Positions 7,247-14,427 of a DNA stretch of 34,008 nucleotides are shown one piece after another. The number at the start of each line of letters is the position of its first letter. Within the stretch, counting starts at the first letter, position 1. This DNA comes from Bradyrhizobium centrolobii (GTDB lineage Bacteria; Pseudomonadota; Alphaproteobacteria; Rhizobiales; Xanthobacteraceae), in contig NZ_LUUB01000029.1 of the NCBI RefSeq assembly GCF_001641635.1, positions 63,509-97,516 on the forward strand, read 5' to 3'. Under the pieces are notes generated by a model that was given only the letters and a program-made list of their open reading frames with translations, did not search any database and was not told the DNA's origin. A program made the translations under genes and the position numbers.

Positions 7247-9829
7247 TCACGCCCGCTGCACGAAACTGTCCACGACCTTCTTCTCGCCGGCCTTGTCGAA
7301 GGCGATGGTGAGCTTGTTGCCGTCGATCTTGGTGACGTGGCCGTAGCCGAATTTCTGGTGGAAGACGCGGTCATCCAGCGAGAATTCCGAGGTCGTGCCG
7401 GTGGATTTGGCGACCAGCTCGCCCTCGATCGTCAGGGGGCCGCGGCGGCGCGAAGAGAAGCTGCCGAAATCGGGCGAGGACGAAAACGACGAGGCCTCTT
7501 CCTCGAAGCCGCCGCGCCCGCCGCCGCTGCGGCCGCCCTGGCCCCGGTTGCGGTTGGCTTGCGCGCGCTGCCAGCCCGGGGTCGAATAGCTGGAGCCGAA
7601 CGCCTCCATGTCGTCGAAGCGCGAGGCGCCGTAGCCGCCGGTGCCGCCCCAGGCCGAGCCGCCCTTGGATTCCGTGATCTCGACATTGGCCGCCGGCAAT
7701 TCGTCCAGGAAGCGCGACGGGATCGTGGTCGACCAGGTGCCATGAATCCGGCGATTGGTCGCAAAATAGATCTTTGCGCGGCGGCGGGCGCGGGTCAGGC
7801 CGACATGGCCGAGCCGGCGCTCTTCCTCGAGCCCCGCGCGGCCCTGCTCGTCCAGCGTCCGCTGGCTCGGGAACAGGCCTTCCTCCCAGCCGGGCAGGAA
7901 CACGTTGTCGAATTCGAGGCCCTTGGCCGAATGCAGCGTCATCAGCGACACCGCGTCTTCCTCGGCCTCGCCGTCGCGGTCCATCACCAGCGCGATGTGC
8001 TCGAGGAACCCTTGCAGGTTCTCGAACTCCTCCATCGAGCGCACCAGCTCCTTGAGGTTCTCCAGCCGGCCTGCGGCATCCGCCGAGCGGTCCTTCTGCC
8101 ACATCTCGGTATAGCCGCTCTCGTCGAGCACGATCTGGGCCAGATCGGTATGCGCGGTGACCTCGCGCTGGGCGCGCCAGCGGTCGAACTGCGCGACGAG
8201 ATCGCGCAAGGAGCCGCGCGCCTTGGGCTTCAGCTCGTCGGTCTCGACCACGGCGCGCGCCGCCTCGAACAGCGGAATGCGGCGCTTGCGGGCGTGGTCG
8301 TGCAGCATCTGCACGGTGGCATCGCCGAGCCCGCGCTTGGGCGTGTTGACGATGCGCTCGAAAGCGAGATCGTCGGCAGGCGAATTGATGACGCGCAAAT
8401 AAGCCAGCGCGTCGCGGATTTCGGCACGCTCATAGAAGCGCGGGCCGCCGATCACGCGATAGGGCAGGCCGAGCGTGACGAAGCGGTCTTCGAACTCGCG
8501 CATCTGGTAGGAGGCGCGCACCAGGATCGCGATCTCGTTGAGCTTTTCGCCGATGCGCTGGAGCTGCTCGATCTCCTCGCCGATGCCACGGGCTTCCTCT
8601 TCCGAATCCCACGAGCCGGTCACCGTGACTTTCTCGCCGTCCTGATCCTCGGTGCGCAGCGTCTTGCCGAGCCGGCCTTCATTGTGCGCGATCAGATGCG
8701 AGGCGGCGGCGAGGATGTGGCCGGTCGAGCGGTAGTTGCGCTCGAGGCGAATGACCTTGGCGCCGGGGAAATCGTGCTCGAAGCGCAGGATGTTGTCGAC
8801 CTCGGCGCCGCGCCAGCCATAGATCGACTGGTCGTCGTCGCCGACGCAGCAGATGTTTTTGGTGGGCGCCGCAGCTGCCACCGTCATTCCGGGGCGATGC
8901 GCAGCATCGAACCCGGAATCTCGATCCGTGGACTCATCTCCGGATTCCCCGACGTGCTCTTGCACGTCGTGGTTCGGCTCTTCGAGCCGCCCCGGAATGA
9001 CGGCTTTGGTTGCCGCCGGCGCCTGCGACAGCAGCCGCAGCCACAGATACTGCGCGACGTTGGTGTCCTGATATTCGTCGACCAGGATGTATTTGAAGCG
9101 CTGCTGGTACTGCCGGAGAATATCCGGGTGCTCGCGGAAGATGCGGATGTTTTCGAGCAGCAGATCGCCGAAATCGGCCGCGTTCAGGATCTTCAGCCGC
9201 TCCTGATAGCTCGCATAGAGCTTGCCGCCCTTGCCGTTGGCGAACATCGCGGCTTCGCCGCTAGGCACCTGCGACGGCATCAGGCCGCGGTTCTTCCAGC
9301 CGTCGATCAGGCCGGCCAGCATGCGCGCCGGCCAGCGCTTGTCGTCGATGTTCTCGGCCTGCAGGAGCTGCTTCAAGAGACGCACCTGGTCGTCGACATC
9401 GAGCACGGTGAAGTTGGACTTGAGCTGCGCGAGCTCGGCATGGGTGCGCAGGATGCGGCCGCCGATCGAGTGGAAGGTGCCGAGCCACGGCATGCCTTCG
9501 ACGGCGTGGCCGAGCATCTGGCCGAGCCGGTGCTTCATCTCGCGCGCGGCCTTGTTGGTGAAGGTCACCGACAGGATCTCGCCGGGGCGCGCGCGGCCCT
9601 GGCTCAGGATGTGGGCGATGCGCGTGGTCAGCACGCGCGTCTTGCCGGTGCCCGCGCCGGCCAGCACCAGCACCGGGCCGTCCAGCGTCTCCACCGCCTC
9701 GCGCTGCTCCGGATTGAGCCCGGAGAGGTATTTCGGCCCCACCGAGGCGCGCGCGCGTGCGGCAATGCCGCCGGCCGCGGGCTGGTGGTCGGGAACGCTT
9801 TGGGACGTGATCTTGCTCGGCTCGGTCAT
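7247..9829 (-). CDS. uvrD: UvrD/PcrA-type superfamily 1 DNA helicase
   Basis: An 860-aa ATP-dependent 3'-5' helicase of DNA repair and replication. Motifs in order (numbered from MTEPSK): I GAGTGKT 58-64, Ia TFTNKAAREM 89-98, II VDEYQDTN 250-257, III GDDDQSIYGWRGA 330-342, IV RLERNYRSTGHIL, V TLHSAKGLEFDNVF, VI EEERRLGHVGLTRARRR. The C-terminus has a Gly/Arg/Ser-rich linker and a basic KKVVDSF tail, as in PcrA proteins. All ATPase and helicase motifs are intact. An extra segment at about residues 276-317, between motifs II and III, is encoded by a palindromic repeat (see that entry). ATG codons at 9829 and 9838 are both possible starts; GTGGGG precedes them, and the open frame to 9997 looks non-coding. 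Confidence 0.95.
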   Translation of the reverse strand: MTEPSKITSQSVPDHQPAAGGIAARARASVGPKYLSGLNPEQREAVETLDGPVLVLAGAGTGKTRVLTTRIAHILSQGRARPGEILSVTFTNKAAREMKHRLGQMLGHAVEGMPWLGTFHSIGGRILRTHAELAQLKSNFTVLDVDDQVRLLKQLLQAENIDDKRWPARMLAGLIDGWKNRGLMPSQVPSGEAAMFANGKGGKLYASYQERLKILNAADFGDLLLENIRIFREHPDILRQYQQRFKYILVDEYQDTNVAQYLWLRLLSQAPAATKAVIPGRLEEPNHDVQEHVGESGDESTDRDSGFDAAHRPGMTVAAAAPTKNICCVGDDDQSIYGWRGAEVDNILRFEHDFPGAKVIRLERNYRSTGHILAAASHLIAHNEGRLGKTLRTEDQDGEKVTVTGSWDSEEEARGIGEEIEQLQRIGEKLNEIAILVRASYQMREFEDRFVTLGLPYRVIGGPRFYERAEIRDALAYLRVINSPADDLAFERIVNTPKRGLGDATVQMLHDHARKRRIPLFEAARAVVETDELKPKARGSLRDLVAQFDRWRAQREVTAHTDLAQIVLDESGYTEMWQKDRSADAAGRLENLKELVRSMEEFENLQGFLEHIALVMDRDGEAEEDAVSLMTLHSAKGLEFDNVFLPGWEEGLFPSQRTLDEQGRAGLEEERRLGHVGLTRARRRAKIYFATNRRIHGTWSTTIPSRFLDELPAANVEITESKGGSAWGGTGGYGASRFDDMEAFGSSYSTPGWQRAQANRNRGQGGRSGGGRGGFEEEASSFSSSPDFGSFSSRRRGPLTIEGELVAKSTGTTSEFSLDDRVFHQKFGYGHVTKIDGNKLTIAFDKAGEKKVVDSFVQRA
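8865..9023. repeat. Palindromic repeat element inserted in frame inside uvrD
   Basis: The core is 123 bp (8881-9003), flanked by a perfect 15-bp inverted repeat, CCGTCATTCCGGGGC (8881-8895) and its complement (8989-9003). Less perfect arms extend to GGCGCC at 8865-8870 and 9018-9023. Internal hairpins are CGATGC/GCATCG (8895-8909), GACGTGC/GCACGTC (8951-8968) and CGGCTC/GAGCCG (8975-8989). Core and extended form are 41 and 53 codons, so the helicase frame is kept. Translated on the minus strand it gives a polar segment starting AVIPGRLEEPNHD and ending RPGMTVA that UvrD/PcrA proteins normally lack. The ends match an interspersed repeat I recall from Bradyrhizobium. Confidence 0.8.
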
Positions 9830-9923
9830 GCGAATCATTGGCCCCACGATGGCACCGCGGGGTGGCGGAAGGGAGCCTTCATAACAGGGATTACCGCCTA
9901 TATGGGGCGGCGGCGAGGGGTTT

Positions 9924-9937
9924 TCCACGTACGTGGA
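9924..9937. promoter_or_regulatory. 14-bp perfect palindrome in divergent uvrD/DUF1328 intergenic region
   Basis: TCCACGTACGTGGA is a perfect 14-bp palindrome in the 253-bp gap (9830-10082) between the helicase and the plus-strand DUF1328 gene. Its position fits an operator for either gene. I do not recognise the cognate regulator and see no LexA-type GTTC-N7-GTTC box. Confidence 0.35.
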
Positions 9938-10082
9938 TGGCCGATTTGTTCCAGTGGGCCCCGCGAATTTCCACCTCGCGCGGCTCGGAACCTTCATTCC
10001 GAGGTCGAGATTGTCTGGACAGGTGAGGCGCGGGTCTCAGCCGCGTTGATCGCAGACAAACATCAAGACAAAGGTTTTGACC

Positions 10083-10256
10083 ATGCTTGGCTGGGTTGTG
10101 ACGTTTCTGGTTATCACGCTGATCGCCGGTATTCTGGGCTTTGGCGGCATCGCTGGCACTTCGATCGAGATCGCCAAAGTCATCTTCTTCATCGCGGTCG
10201 TGCTGTTCCTGATCTCGGCCGTGGTCGGCCTCGCCCGCGGCCGCACCAGAATCTAG
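10083..10256 (+). CDS. DUF1328 (YtjA-like) small membrane protein
   Basis: A 57-aa protein, too short for many ORF cut-offs, starting MLGWVVTFLVITLIAGILGF and ending GLARGRTRI before a TAG. It has two hydrophobic helices (about residues 3-24 and 30-50) separated by GGIAGTSIEIAK, and a basic end, which is the exact layout of the DUF1328/YtjA family. Members are small inner-membrane proteins of unknown role, often associated with stress responses. AAAGG lies about 9 nt before the ATG. Reading frames that cross it in other phases are shadows. A strong hairpin (10299-10333) follows about 40 bp downstream. Confidence 0.9.
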   Translation: MLGWVVTFLVITLIAGILGFGGIAGTSIEIAKVIFFIAVVLFLISAVVGLARGRTRI

Positions 10257-10298
10257 TCGCGCGATGAGTTCTGATTGAACCGGCGCGGCAAGGAACGT

Positions 10299-10333
10299 GG
10301 TTTACCTCTCCCCGCTGGGGAGAGGTGTAAACC
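10299..10333. terminator. Strong bidirectional hairpin between convergent genes
   Basis: GGTTTA-CCTCTCCCC (10299-10313), loop GCT, GGGGAGAGG (10317-10325), bulge TG, TAAACC (10328-10333). The stem is 15 paired bases with one 2-nt bulge. It lies between the convergent DUF1328 and thioesterase genes, so it can serve both. The AAACC/GGTTT ends give only a short U-rich tail. The CCTCTCCCC/GGGGAGAGG core is also typical of dispersed rhizobial hairpins. Confidence 0.6.
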
Positions 10334-10360
10334 GGCAGCGGTATTTGATCCAAATATGCT

Positions 10361-10891
10361 CTACCGCTTCGAAGGCATCGCCACGCTTCGGCCGATACCT
10401 TCGGGCCGCGGCACCGCGCTGTGGGCGCGGGTCACAGCCGCAATACGCTCTTGGATGTCGGGCGGAAATGGCGCAACGCGCCGCGCCGTCATGTCCATGT
10501 GGAGTGACATGTTCTCCGAGGTCGCGGACAGCCAGCCCTCGGTCGCGTGCCGCAGCTCTTCAAACGTGTGCAGCCGTTTGTCGTCGGCTTCCAGGAGCCA
10601 GACCGAGACCTGCACGGGATCGCCGAGATGGATTTCGCGGAGATATCGCACATGGCATTCGGCGGTGAAGGTCGAGCCGTTGCGCTCCTTCATGTAGGTC
10701 GGCCCGATCCCGAGTTTCAGCCAGAGCTGGTCGATCGCGCGGTCGAACATCACGTTGTAATAGGCCATGTTGAGATGGCCGTTATAGTCGATCCATTGCG
10801 GCTCGATCTGCATGATCGAGGCGCGGAACGGCTCGGCCTTATGCTCGGCCTTGGGCTCGATCTTGGGCGCGTCGGTGGTCGTCTCCGGCAT
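10361..10891 (-). CDS. Hot-dog-fold acyl-CoA thioesterase
   Basis: A 176-aa protein of the 4-hydroxybenzoyl-CoA thioesterase-like hot-dog family, which hydrolyses acyl-CoA thioesters in the cytoplasm. The signature WIDYNGHLNMAYYNVMFDRA (about residues 33-52) holds the catalytic Asp (D35) and the start of the hot-dog helix. The segments FTAECHVRYLREIHLGDPVQVSVWLLEADDKRLHTF follow the fold. The first 22 residues are a charged linker with KAE repeats. The start is well supported, with AGGAAGG about 5 nt before the ATG at 10891. It is divergent from the FAD dehydrogenase with about 97 nt between. Similar proteins include betainyl-CoA thioesterases; the acyl group is not predictable here. Confidence 0.87.
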   Translation of the reverse strand: MPETTTDAPKIEPKAEHKAEPFRASIMQIEPQWIDYNGHLNMAYYNVMFDRAIDQLWLKLGIGPTYMKERNGSTFTAECHVRYLREIHLGDPVQVSVWLLEADDKRLHTFEELRHATEGWLSATSENMSLHMDMTARRVAPFPPDIQERIAAVTRAHSAVPRPEGIGRSVAMPSKR

Positions 10892-10925
10892 CTTTCCTTC
10901 CTGCCAATTTCTTCGCGAGTTGCGT

Positions 10926-10946
10926 CCGGTCCCTTGACTTGACCGG
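10926..10946. promoter_or_regulatory. Inverted repeat in thioesterase/FAD-dehydrogenase divergent promoter region
   Basis: CCGGTC (10926-10931) and GACCGG (10941-10946) are perfect 6-bp arms around a 9-nt spacer containing TTGACT. The repeat is followed by TATATG at 10949-10954. Centred between two divergent genes, it may be an operator or part of overlapping promoters. Confidence 0.35.
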
Positions 10947-10988
10947 TTATATGTCCTTTGCCACGGTCTTCTGTCGGGAGGAATGTCC

Positions 10989-12413
10989 GTGGGTACGACC
11001 ATCACCAATAATCCGCCGCGGCCGGAGCCGAAAGCCCTCGCGAGCGCGGTGGAGCAGCTTGCCGCACGCTTCGGCAACCGCCTCGTCACCTCGCAGGCCG
11101 TGCGCGAGCAGCATGGCCACACCACGACGTGGCTTCTCAACCAGCCGCCGGACGGCGTCGTGATGGCGCAGGAGACCGCCGACATCCAGGACGTGGTGCG
11201 GATCTGCGCCAAGAACCGCGTACCGGTCATCGCCTTCGGCACCGGTACCTCGCTCGAGGGCCAGGTCAACGCGCCGGCTGGCGGCATCTGCATCGACCTG
11301 CGCGACATGAACAAGGTGCTCGCGGTGCATGCCGAGGACCTCGACTGCGTGATCCAGCCCGGCGTCACCCGCAAGGCGCTGAATGAGCATCTGCGCGACC
11401 AGGGCCTGTTCTTCCCGATCGATCCGGGCGCGGACGCCTCTCTCGGCGGTATGGCCTCGACGCGCGCCTCCGGCACCAATGCGGTGCGCTACGGCACCAT
11501 GCGCGACAGCGTGCTGGCGCTGAAGGTCGTGCGCGGCGACGGCGAGATCATCACGACCGGCACGCGCGCGAAGAAGTCATCCGCCGGCTACGACCTGACG
11601 CATCTGTTCGTCGGCGCCGAAGGCACGCTCGGCATCATCTCGGAATTGACAATCCGTCTGCGCGGCATCCCCGAGACGATCGCGGCCGGCGCGGTCTCGT
11701 TCGAGACGGTGCACGGCGCCTGTCAGGCGGTGATCCTTGCGATCCAGACCGGCATTCCCGTAGCGCGCATCGAGCTTCTCAACGCTGCGCAGGTGAAGGC
11801 CTGCAACGCCTATTCGAAGCTGACGCTGCCGGAGACGCCGCTGCTGCTGATGGAATTCCACGGCAGCGAGATCGAGGTCGCCGAGCAGTCCAAGGCGTTC
11901 GGCGAGATCGCGAAGGAGTGCGGCGGCGGCGACTTCTCCTGGACCACCAGGCCCGAGGATCGCACGAAGCTGTGGCAGGCGCGGCACGATGCCTATTGGT
12001 CGGTGAAGGCGCTGCGGACGGGTGAGGGCGTGGGCGTGGTCGCGACCGACGTCTGCGTGCCGATCTCGCGCCTCGCCGATTGCGTCAGCGAGACCGAGGA
12101 CGACCTGAAGCGGCTCAACCTCTTGTCGCCGATCGTCGGCCATGTCGGCGACGGCAATTTCCACTGCTCGCTGGTCTGCGACGTCAACGATGCCGACGAG
12201 ATGGCGCGCGGCGAGGAATTCATGCATCGCCTCGTCGAGCGCGCGCAGGCGATGGATGGCACCTGCACCGGCGAGCACGGCATCGGCCAGGGCAAGCAGA
12301 AATATCTCAAGGCCGAACTCGGTCCCGAGGCGCTGGACGCGATGCGGGCGCTGAAGAAGGCGCTCGATCCGCACAATATCTTCAACCCCGGCAAGATCGT
12401 GCCGGAGGCGTAG
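10989..12413 (+). CDS. FAD-linked D-2-hydroxyacid (D-lactate/glycolate-type) dehydrogenase
   Basis: About 474 aa, of the GlcD/D-lactate dehydrogenase (cytochrome) flavoprotein family. The N-terminal FAD-binding type 4 domain shows PVIAFGTGTSLEGQVNAPAGGICIDLRDMNKVL (about residues 76-108), then DPGADASLGGMASTRASGTNAVRYGTMRD and FVGAEGTLGIISELTIRL. The C-terminal FAD oxidase domain has the metal/active-site segment VGHVGDGNFHC and ends with the hallmark GEHGIGQGKQKYL and DPHNIFNPGKIV. It oxidises a D-2-hydroxyacid to the 2-oxoacid. GGGAGG at 10976-10981 is 7 nt from the GTG at 10989 but only 1 nt from the ATG at 10983, so GTG is the more likely start. Nearby respiratory partners (GlcE/GlcF) are absent, arguing for a single-subunit LDHD-type enzyme. 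Confidence 0.92.
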   Translation: MGTTITNNPPRPEPKALASAVEQLAARFGNRLVTSQAVREQHGHTTTWLLNQPPDGVVMAQETADIQDVVRICAKNRVPVIAFGTGTSLEGQVNAPAGGICIDLRDMNKVLAVHAEDLDCVIQPGVTRKALNEHLRDQGLFFPIDPGADASLGGMASTRASGTNAVRYGTMRDSVLALKVVRGDGEIITTGTRAKKSSAGYDLTHLFVGAEGTLGIISELTIRLRGIPETIAAGAVSFETVHGACQAVILAIQTGIPVARIELLNAAQVKACNAYSKLTLPETPLLLMEFHGSEIEVAEQSKAFGEIAKECGGGDFSWTTRPEDRTKLWQARHDAYWSVKALRTGEGVGVVATDVCVPISRLADCVSETEDDLKRLNLLSPIVGHVGDGNFHCSLVCDVNDADEMARGEEFMHRLVERAQAMDGTCTGEHGIGQGKQKYLKAELGPEALDAMRALKKALDPHNIFNPGKIVPEA

Positions 12414-12538
12414 CGCCAGCCTGTTGCGGTGTGCCCCGCCGCGTGACGCGGCCGGCGCGGGAACTTTCGGCCGGCCGGCCGGTTCCAAATCCCGACACGT
12501 TCCGATGCCTCACTGGTGCGGATCTGCGGGAGCGTAAG

Positions 12539-13924
12539 ATGTTGCGACAGGCTCTTCGAATTGCCGCTGTGGCCCTGGCTTGCATGCTGGCAGGCGCTGC
12601 ACTGGCAAAGGGCGGTGGCCACGGTGGTGGCCATGGCGGCGGTGGCCATGGCGGCGGTGGTCACGGTGGTGGCCATGGCGGCGGTGGTCACGGTGGTGGC
12701 CATTTCGGCGGCGGCCATTTCGGTGGTCATCATGGCGGCGGGCACCATGGTGGCGGGCATTTTGGTGGTCACGGCTTCGGTCGCGCGCATTTTGGTGGCG
12801 GCCATCATGGCGGCGCGAGGTTTGGAGCCATCGCGCGGCATGGCGGTCCGCACTTCGGTCAGATCCGCAATGCAGCCGTGCGTCCGGCCAACCTTCGCAA
12901 CGCGGTGAACCTGCATGCCGGTGCATTTCGTAACGGCCGGCTGATCAGCAATCCCGCGGCACGTGCGCAGATCGCAGGCGCTGCCGCGCTGATCGGCTGG
13001 CACGGCGCGGGCAACGGATGGTGGCAGCATCCCGGCGGCTTCTATGGCTGGGTCGGACCGCTGTTCTGGCCCTTCGCCTATAACGATCTCTACGACTACA
13101 CCATCTGGGGCGACGGTCTGGGCTTCTGGGGCTACGGCTATCCGGACATCTATGCCGGTATCTTCGGCCCCTATGGCTATGACGGTCTCGCGACCTACCT
13201 GCCGCAGCGTCCCTCGGGACGACGACACGCCAGAAGCGTTCCGCTCGATCAGCTTTGCGGCAGCGATCGTCGCGAGATCACCGGCCTGCCGGTCGATCAG
13301 ATCGCAGCCGCGGTGCAGCCGACGGACGCACAGGGCGCGAACCTCGACGATCTCGGCAACGCCTCGATCCAGGCGGCCGCAATCATCCGCGCGTCATGTC
13401 CAACGCAAGTCGCGGCCACGGCGCCTGGTCGTTTGGCGGCGATGCAGCAGCGCGTCGAGACGATGGTGAAGGCCGTCGAGCTGGTGCAGCCGGCGCTCGA
13501 CAAATTCTATGGGTCGCTCACCGACGAGCAGAAGGCACGTTTCAATGCGTTGGCCGAGGACCAGCGCCGCGCCGCAGCTTCCAGCAACGCCAATGCATCG
13601 CTGGTGCAGAATTGCGGTGCGCCCGTCGGACTCGATTGGCCGAGCGCCGAGATCGAGGCGCGGCTCCATCCCAATGAGACCCAGCGCGCTGCCCTGCAAG
13701 TGCTTCAGGATACCAGCGCCAGGGTTAGGGATACGCTCAAGGCAGCGTGCGAGCCCAACGACGTGATGACGCCGCCGGCGCGCATGGCCGCGGTCCACAA
13801 GCGGCTCGATCTGATGCTGGACGGCGTCAAATCGGTGCGCGCTGCGCTTGAGGATTTCTATGCCACGCTGACCGATGAGCAGAAGGCGCAGTTCGAGGCA
13901 ATCGGGCCGCGTCGGACGTCCTGA
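12539..13924 (+). CDS. Secreted Gly/His-repeat protein with two LTxxQ (Spy-like) segments
   Basis: A 461-aa exported protein. A signal peptide (about residues 1-23, ending AGAALA) is followed by a GGGH/GGHF/HHGG repeat tract (about 24-93), an aromatic-rich stretch with GWWQHPGGFYGW and FWGYGYPDIYAGIFGPYGYDG (about 158-215), then two helical repeats. Each repeat ends with the Spy/CpxP hallmark: SLTDEQKARF near 326 and TLTDEQKAQF near 443, each preceded by a region with one or two Cys. The LTxxQ family comprises periplasmic chaperone or metal-response proteins; the His repeat could bind Zn, Ni or Cu (inference). GGGAG lies 7 nt before the ATG at 12539. In-frame sequence upstream belongs to the other-frame shadow of the dehydrogenase gene. 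Confidence 0.85.
   Translation: MLRQALRIAAVALACMLAGAALAKGGGHGGGHGGGGHGGGGHGGGHGGGGHGGGHFGGGHFGGHHGGGHHGGGHFGGHGFGRAHFGGGHHGGARFGAIARHGGPHFGQIRNAAVRPANLRNAVNLHAGAFRNGRLISNPAARAQIAGAAALIGWHGAGNGWWQHPGGFYGWVGPLFWPFAYNDLYDYTIWGDGLGFWGYGYPDIYAGIFGPYGYDGLATYLPQRPSGRRHARSVPLDQLCGSDRREITGLPVDQIAAAVQPTDAQGANLDDLGNASIQAAAIIRASCPTQVAATAPGRLAAMQQRVETMVKAVELVQPALDKFYGSLTDEQKARFNALAEDQRRAAASSNANASLVQNCGAPVGLDWPSAEIEARLHPNETQRAALQVLQDTSARVRDTLKAACEPNDVMTPPARMAAVHKRLDLMLDGVKSVRAALEDFYATLTDEQKAQFEAIGPRRTS
12611..12815 (+). repeat. Gly-His-coding tandem repeat tract
   Basis: Imperfect 9-15 bp units such as GGTGGCCATGGCGGC recur about 15 times and encode GGGH, GGHF and HHGG. The low complexity makes the tract prone to slippage and to length variation between strains. 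Confidence 0.8.
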
Positions 13925-14045
13925 CCGCGTCGCAAGCCCAGGGCGTGGCGGAAAAAACCGCCTCGCCGATCTCACGACGGTTCTCTATGCTAGGTGCAGC
14001 TGACTTCGACAATGCGGTGGCCGGAAGACCACGGGTGGCGGGGCG

Positions 14046-14420
14046 ATGAAGTGGTTCGCGACGAAGAAGCAGGGGGATATCTGGGACGAAGCGATCGAGG
14101 GGCCGATCGGCGATATCGAGGCCGCCGAGCGGATTCGCGCCATCTGCGAGGCTGCGACGGCGAGCGCCGAAAAGGTCGGTAGTTCCGCGGCGCGCAGCGA
14201 CAAGCCTGAAGGCGAGCGCTATCAACGCGCGACGCGAGCCGCGATGGAAATCGCGATGAAGATCTCCGACGATCTGATGCGCGATGACGCGGTTCGCCGC
14301 ATCGTCGATCTCTGCATGAAGGCCAACGACGCCAGGACAGCGCAGATTCTGTCGCGCGCGATCCAGGCAAGCTGGATACGGGAGGCCGTCCGGCGCGACT
14401 ATCCGGCGCTGTCGCAGTAG
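14046..14420 (+). CDS. Conserved hypothetical helical protein (124 aa)
   Basis: A 124-aa soluble, mostly helical protein that begins MKWFATKKQGDIWDEAIEG and ends REAVRRDYPALSQ. It has no signal peptide, membrane segment or motif I recognise. The segment RIVDLCMKANDARTAQILSRAI resembles the end of small TPR-like or helical-bundle proteins, but this is only an impression. GGGGCG precedes the ATG at 14046. The downstream SulP gene converges with a gap of only 7 bp. The 121-bp gap upstream holds no clear promoter. Confidence 0.62.
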   Translation: MKWFATKKQGDIWDEAIEGPIGDIEAAERIRAICEAATASAEKVGSSAARSDKPEGERYQRATRAAMEIAMKISDDLMRDDAVRRIVDLCMKANDARTAQILSRAIQASWIREAVRRDYPALSQ

Positions 14421-14427
14421 ACCGAGG

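Noticed and set aside
9965..10010. GGAACC near 9987 as an EcfG general-stress promoter for the DUF1328 gene
   Set aside because: No CGTT -10 element at the expected spacing.
7217..10267. Very long plus-strand ORF (1016 aa) antisense to the helicase gene
   Set aside because: The minus strand carries all helicase motifs. The plus-strand ORF lacks recognisable domains and even reads through the DUF1328 gene in the wrong frame.
12611..12815. Gly-His repeat tract as a CRISPR array
   Set aside because: Units are short, contiguous, coding and in frame, with no unique spacers.
12510..12926. Minus-strand and other-frame ORFs with Ala/Thr/Met or Trp/Arg repeats over the Gly-His tract
   Set aside because: They are other-frame readings of the same GGGH-coding repeat; only the 12539 frame has a signal peptide, ribosome site and LTxxQ domains.
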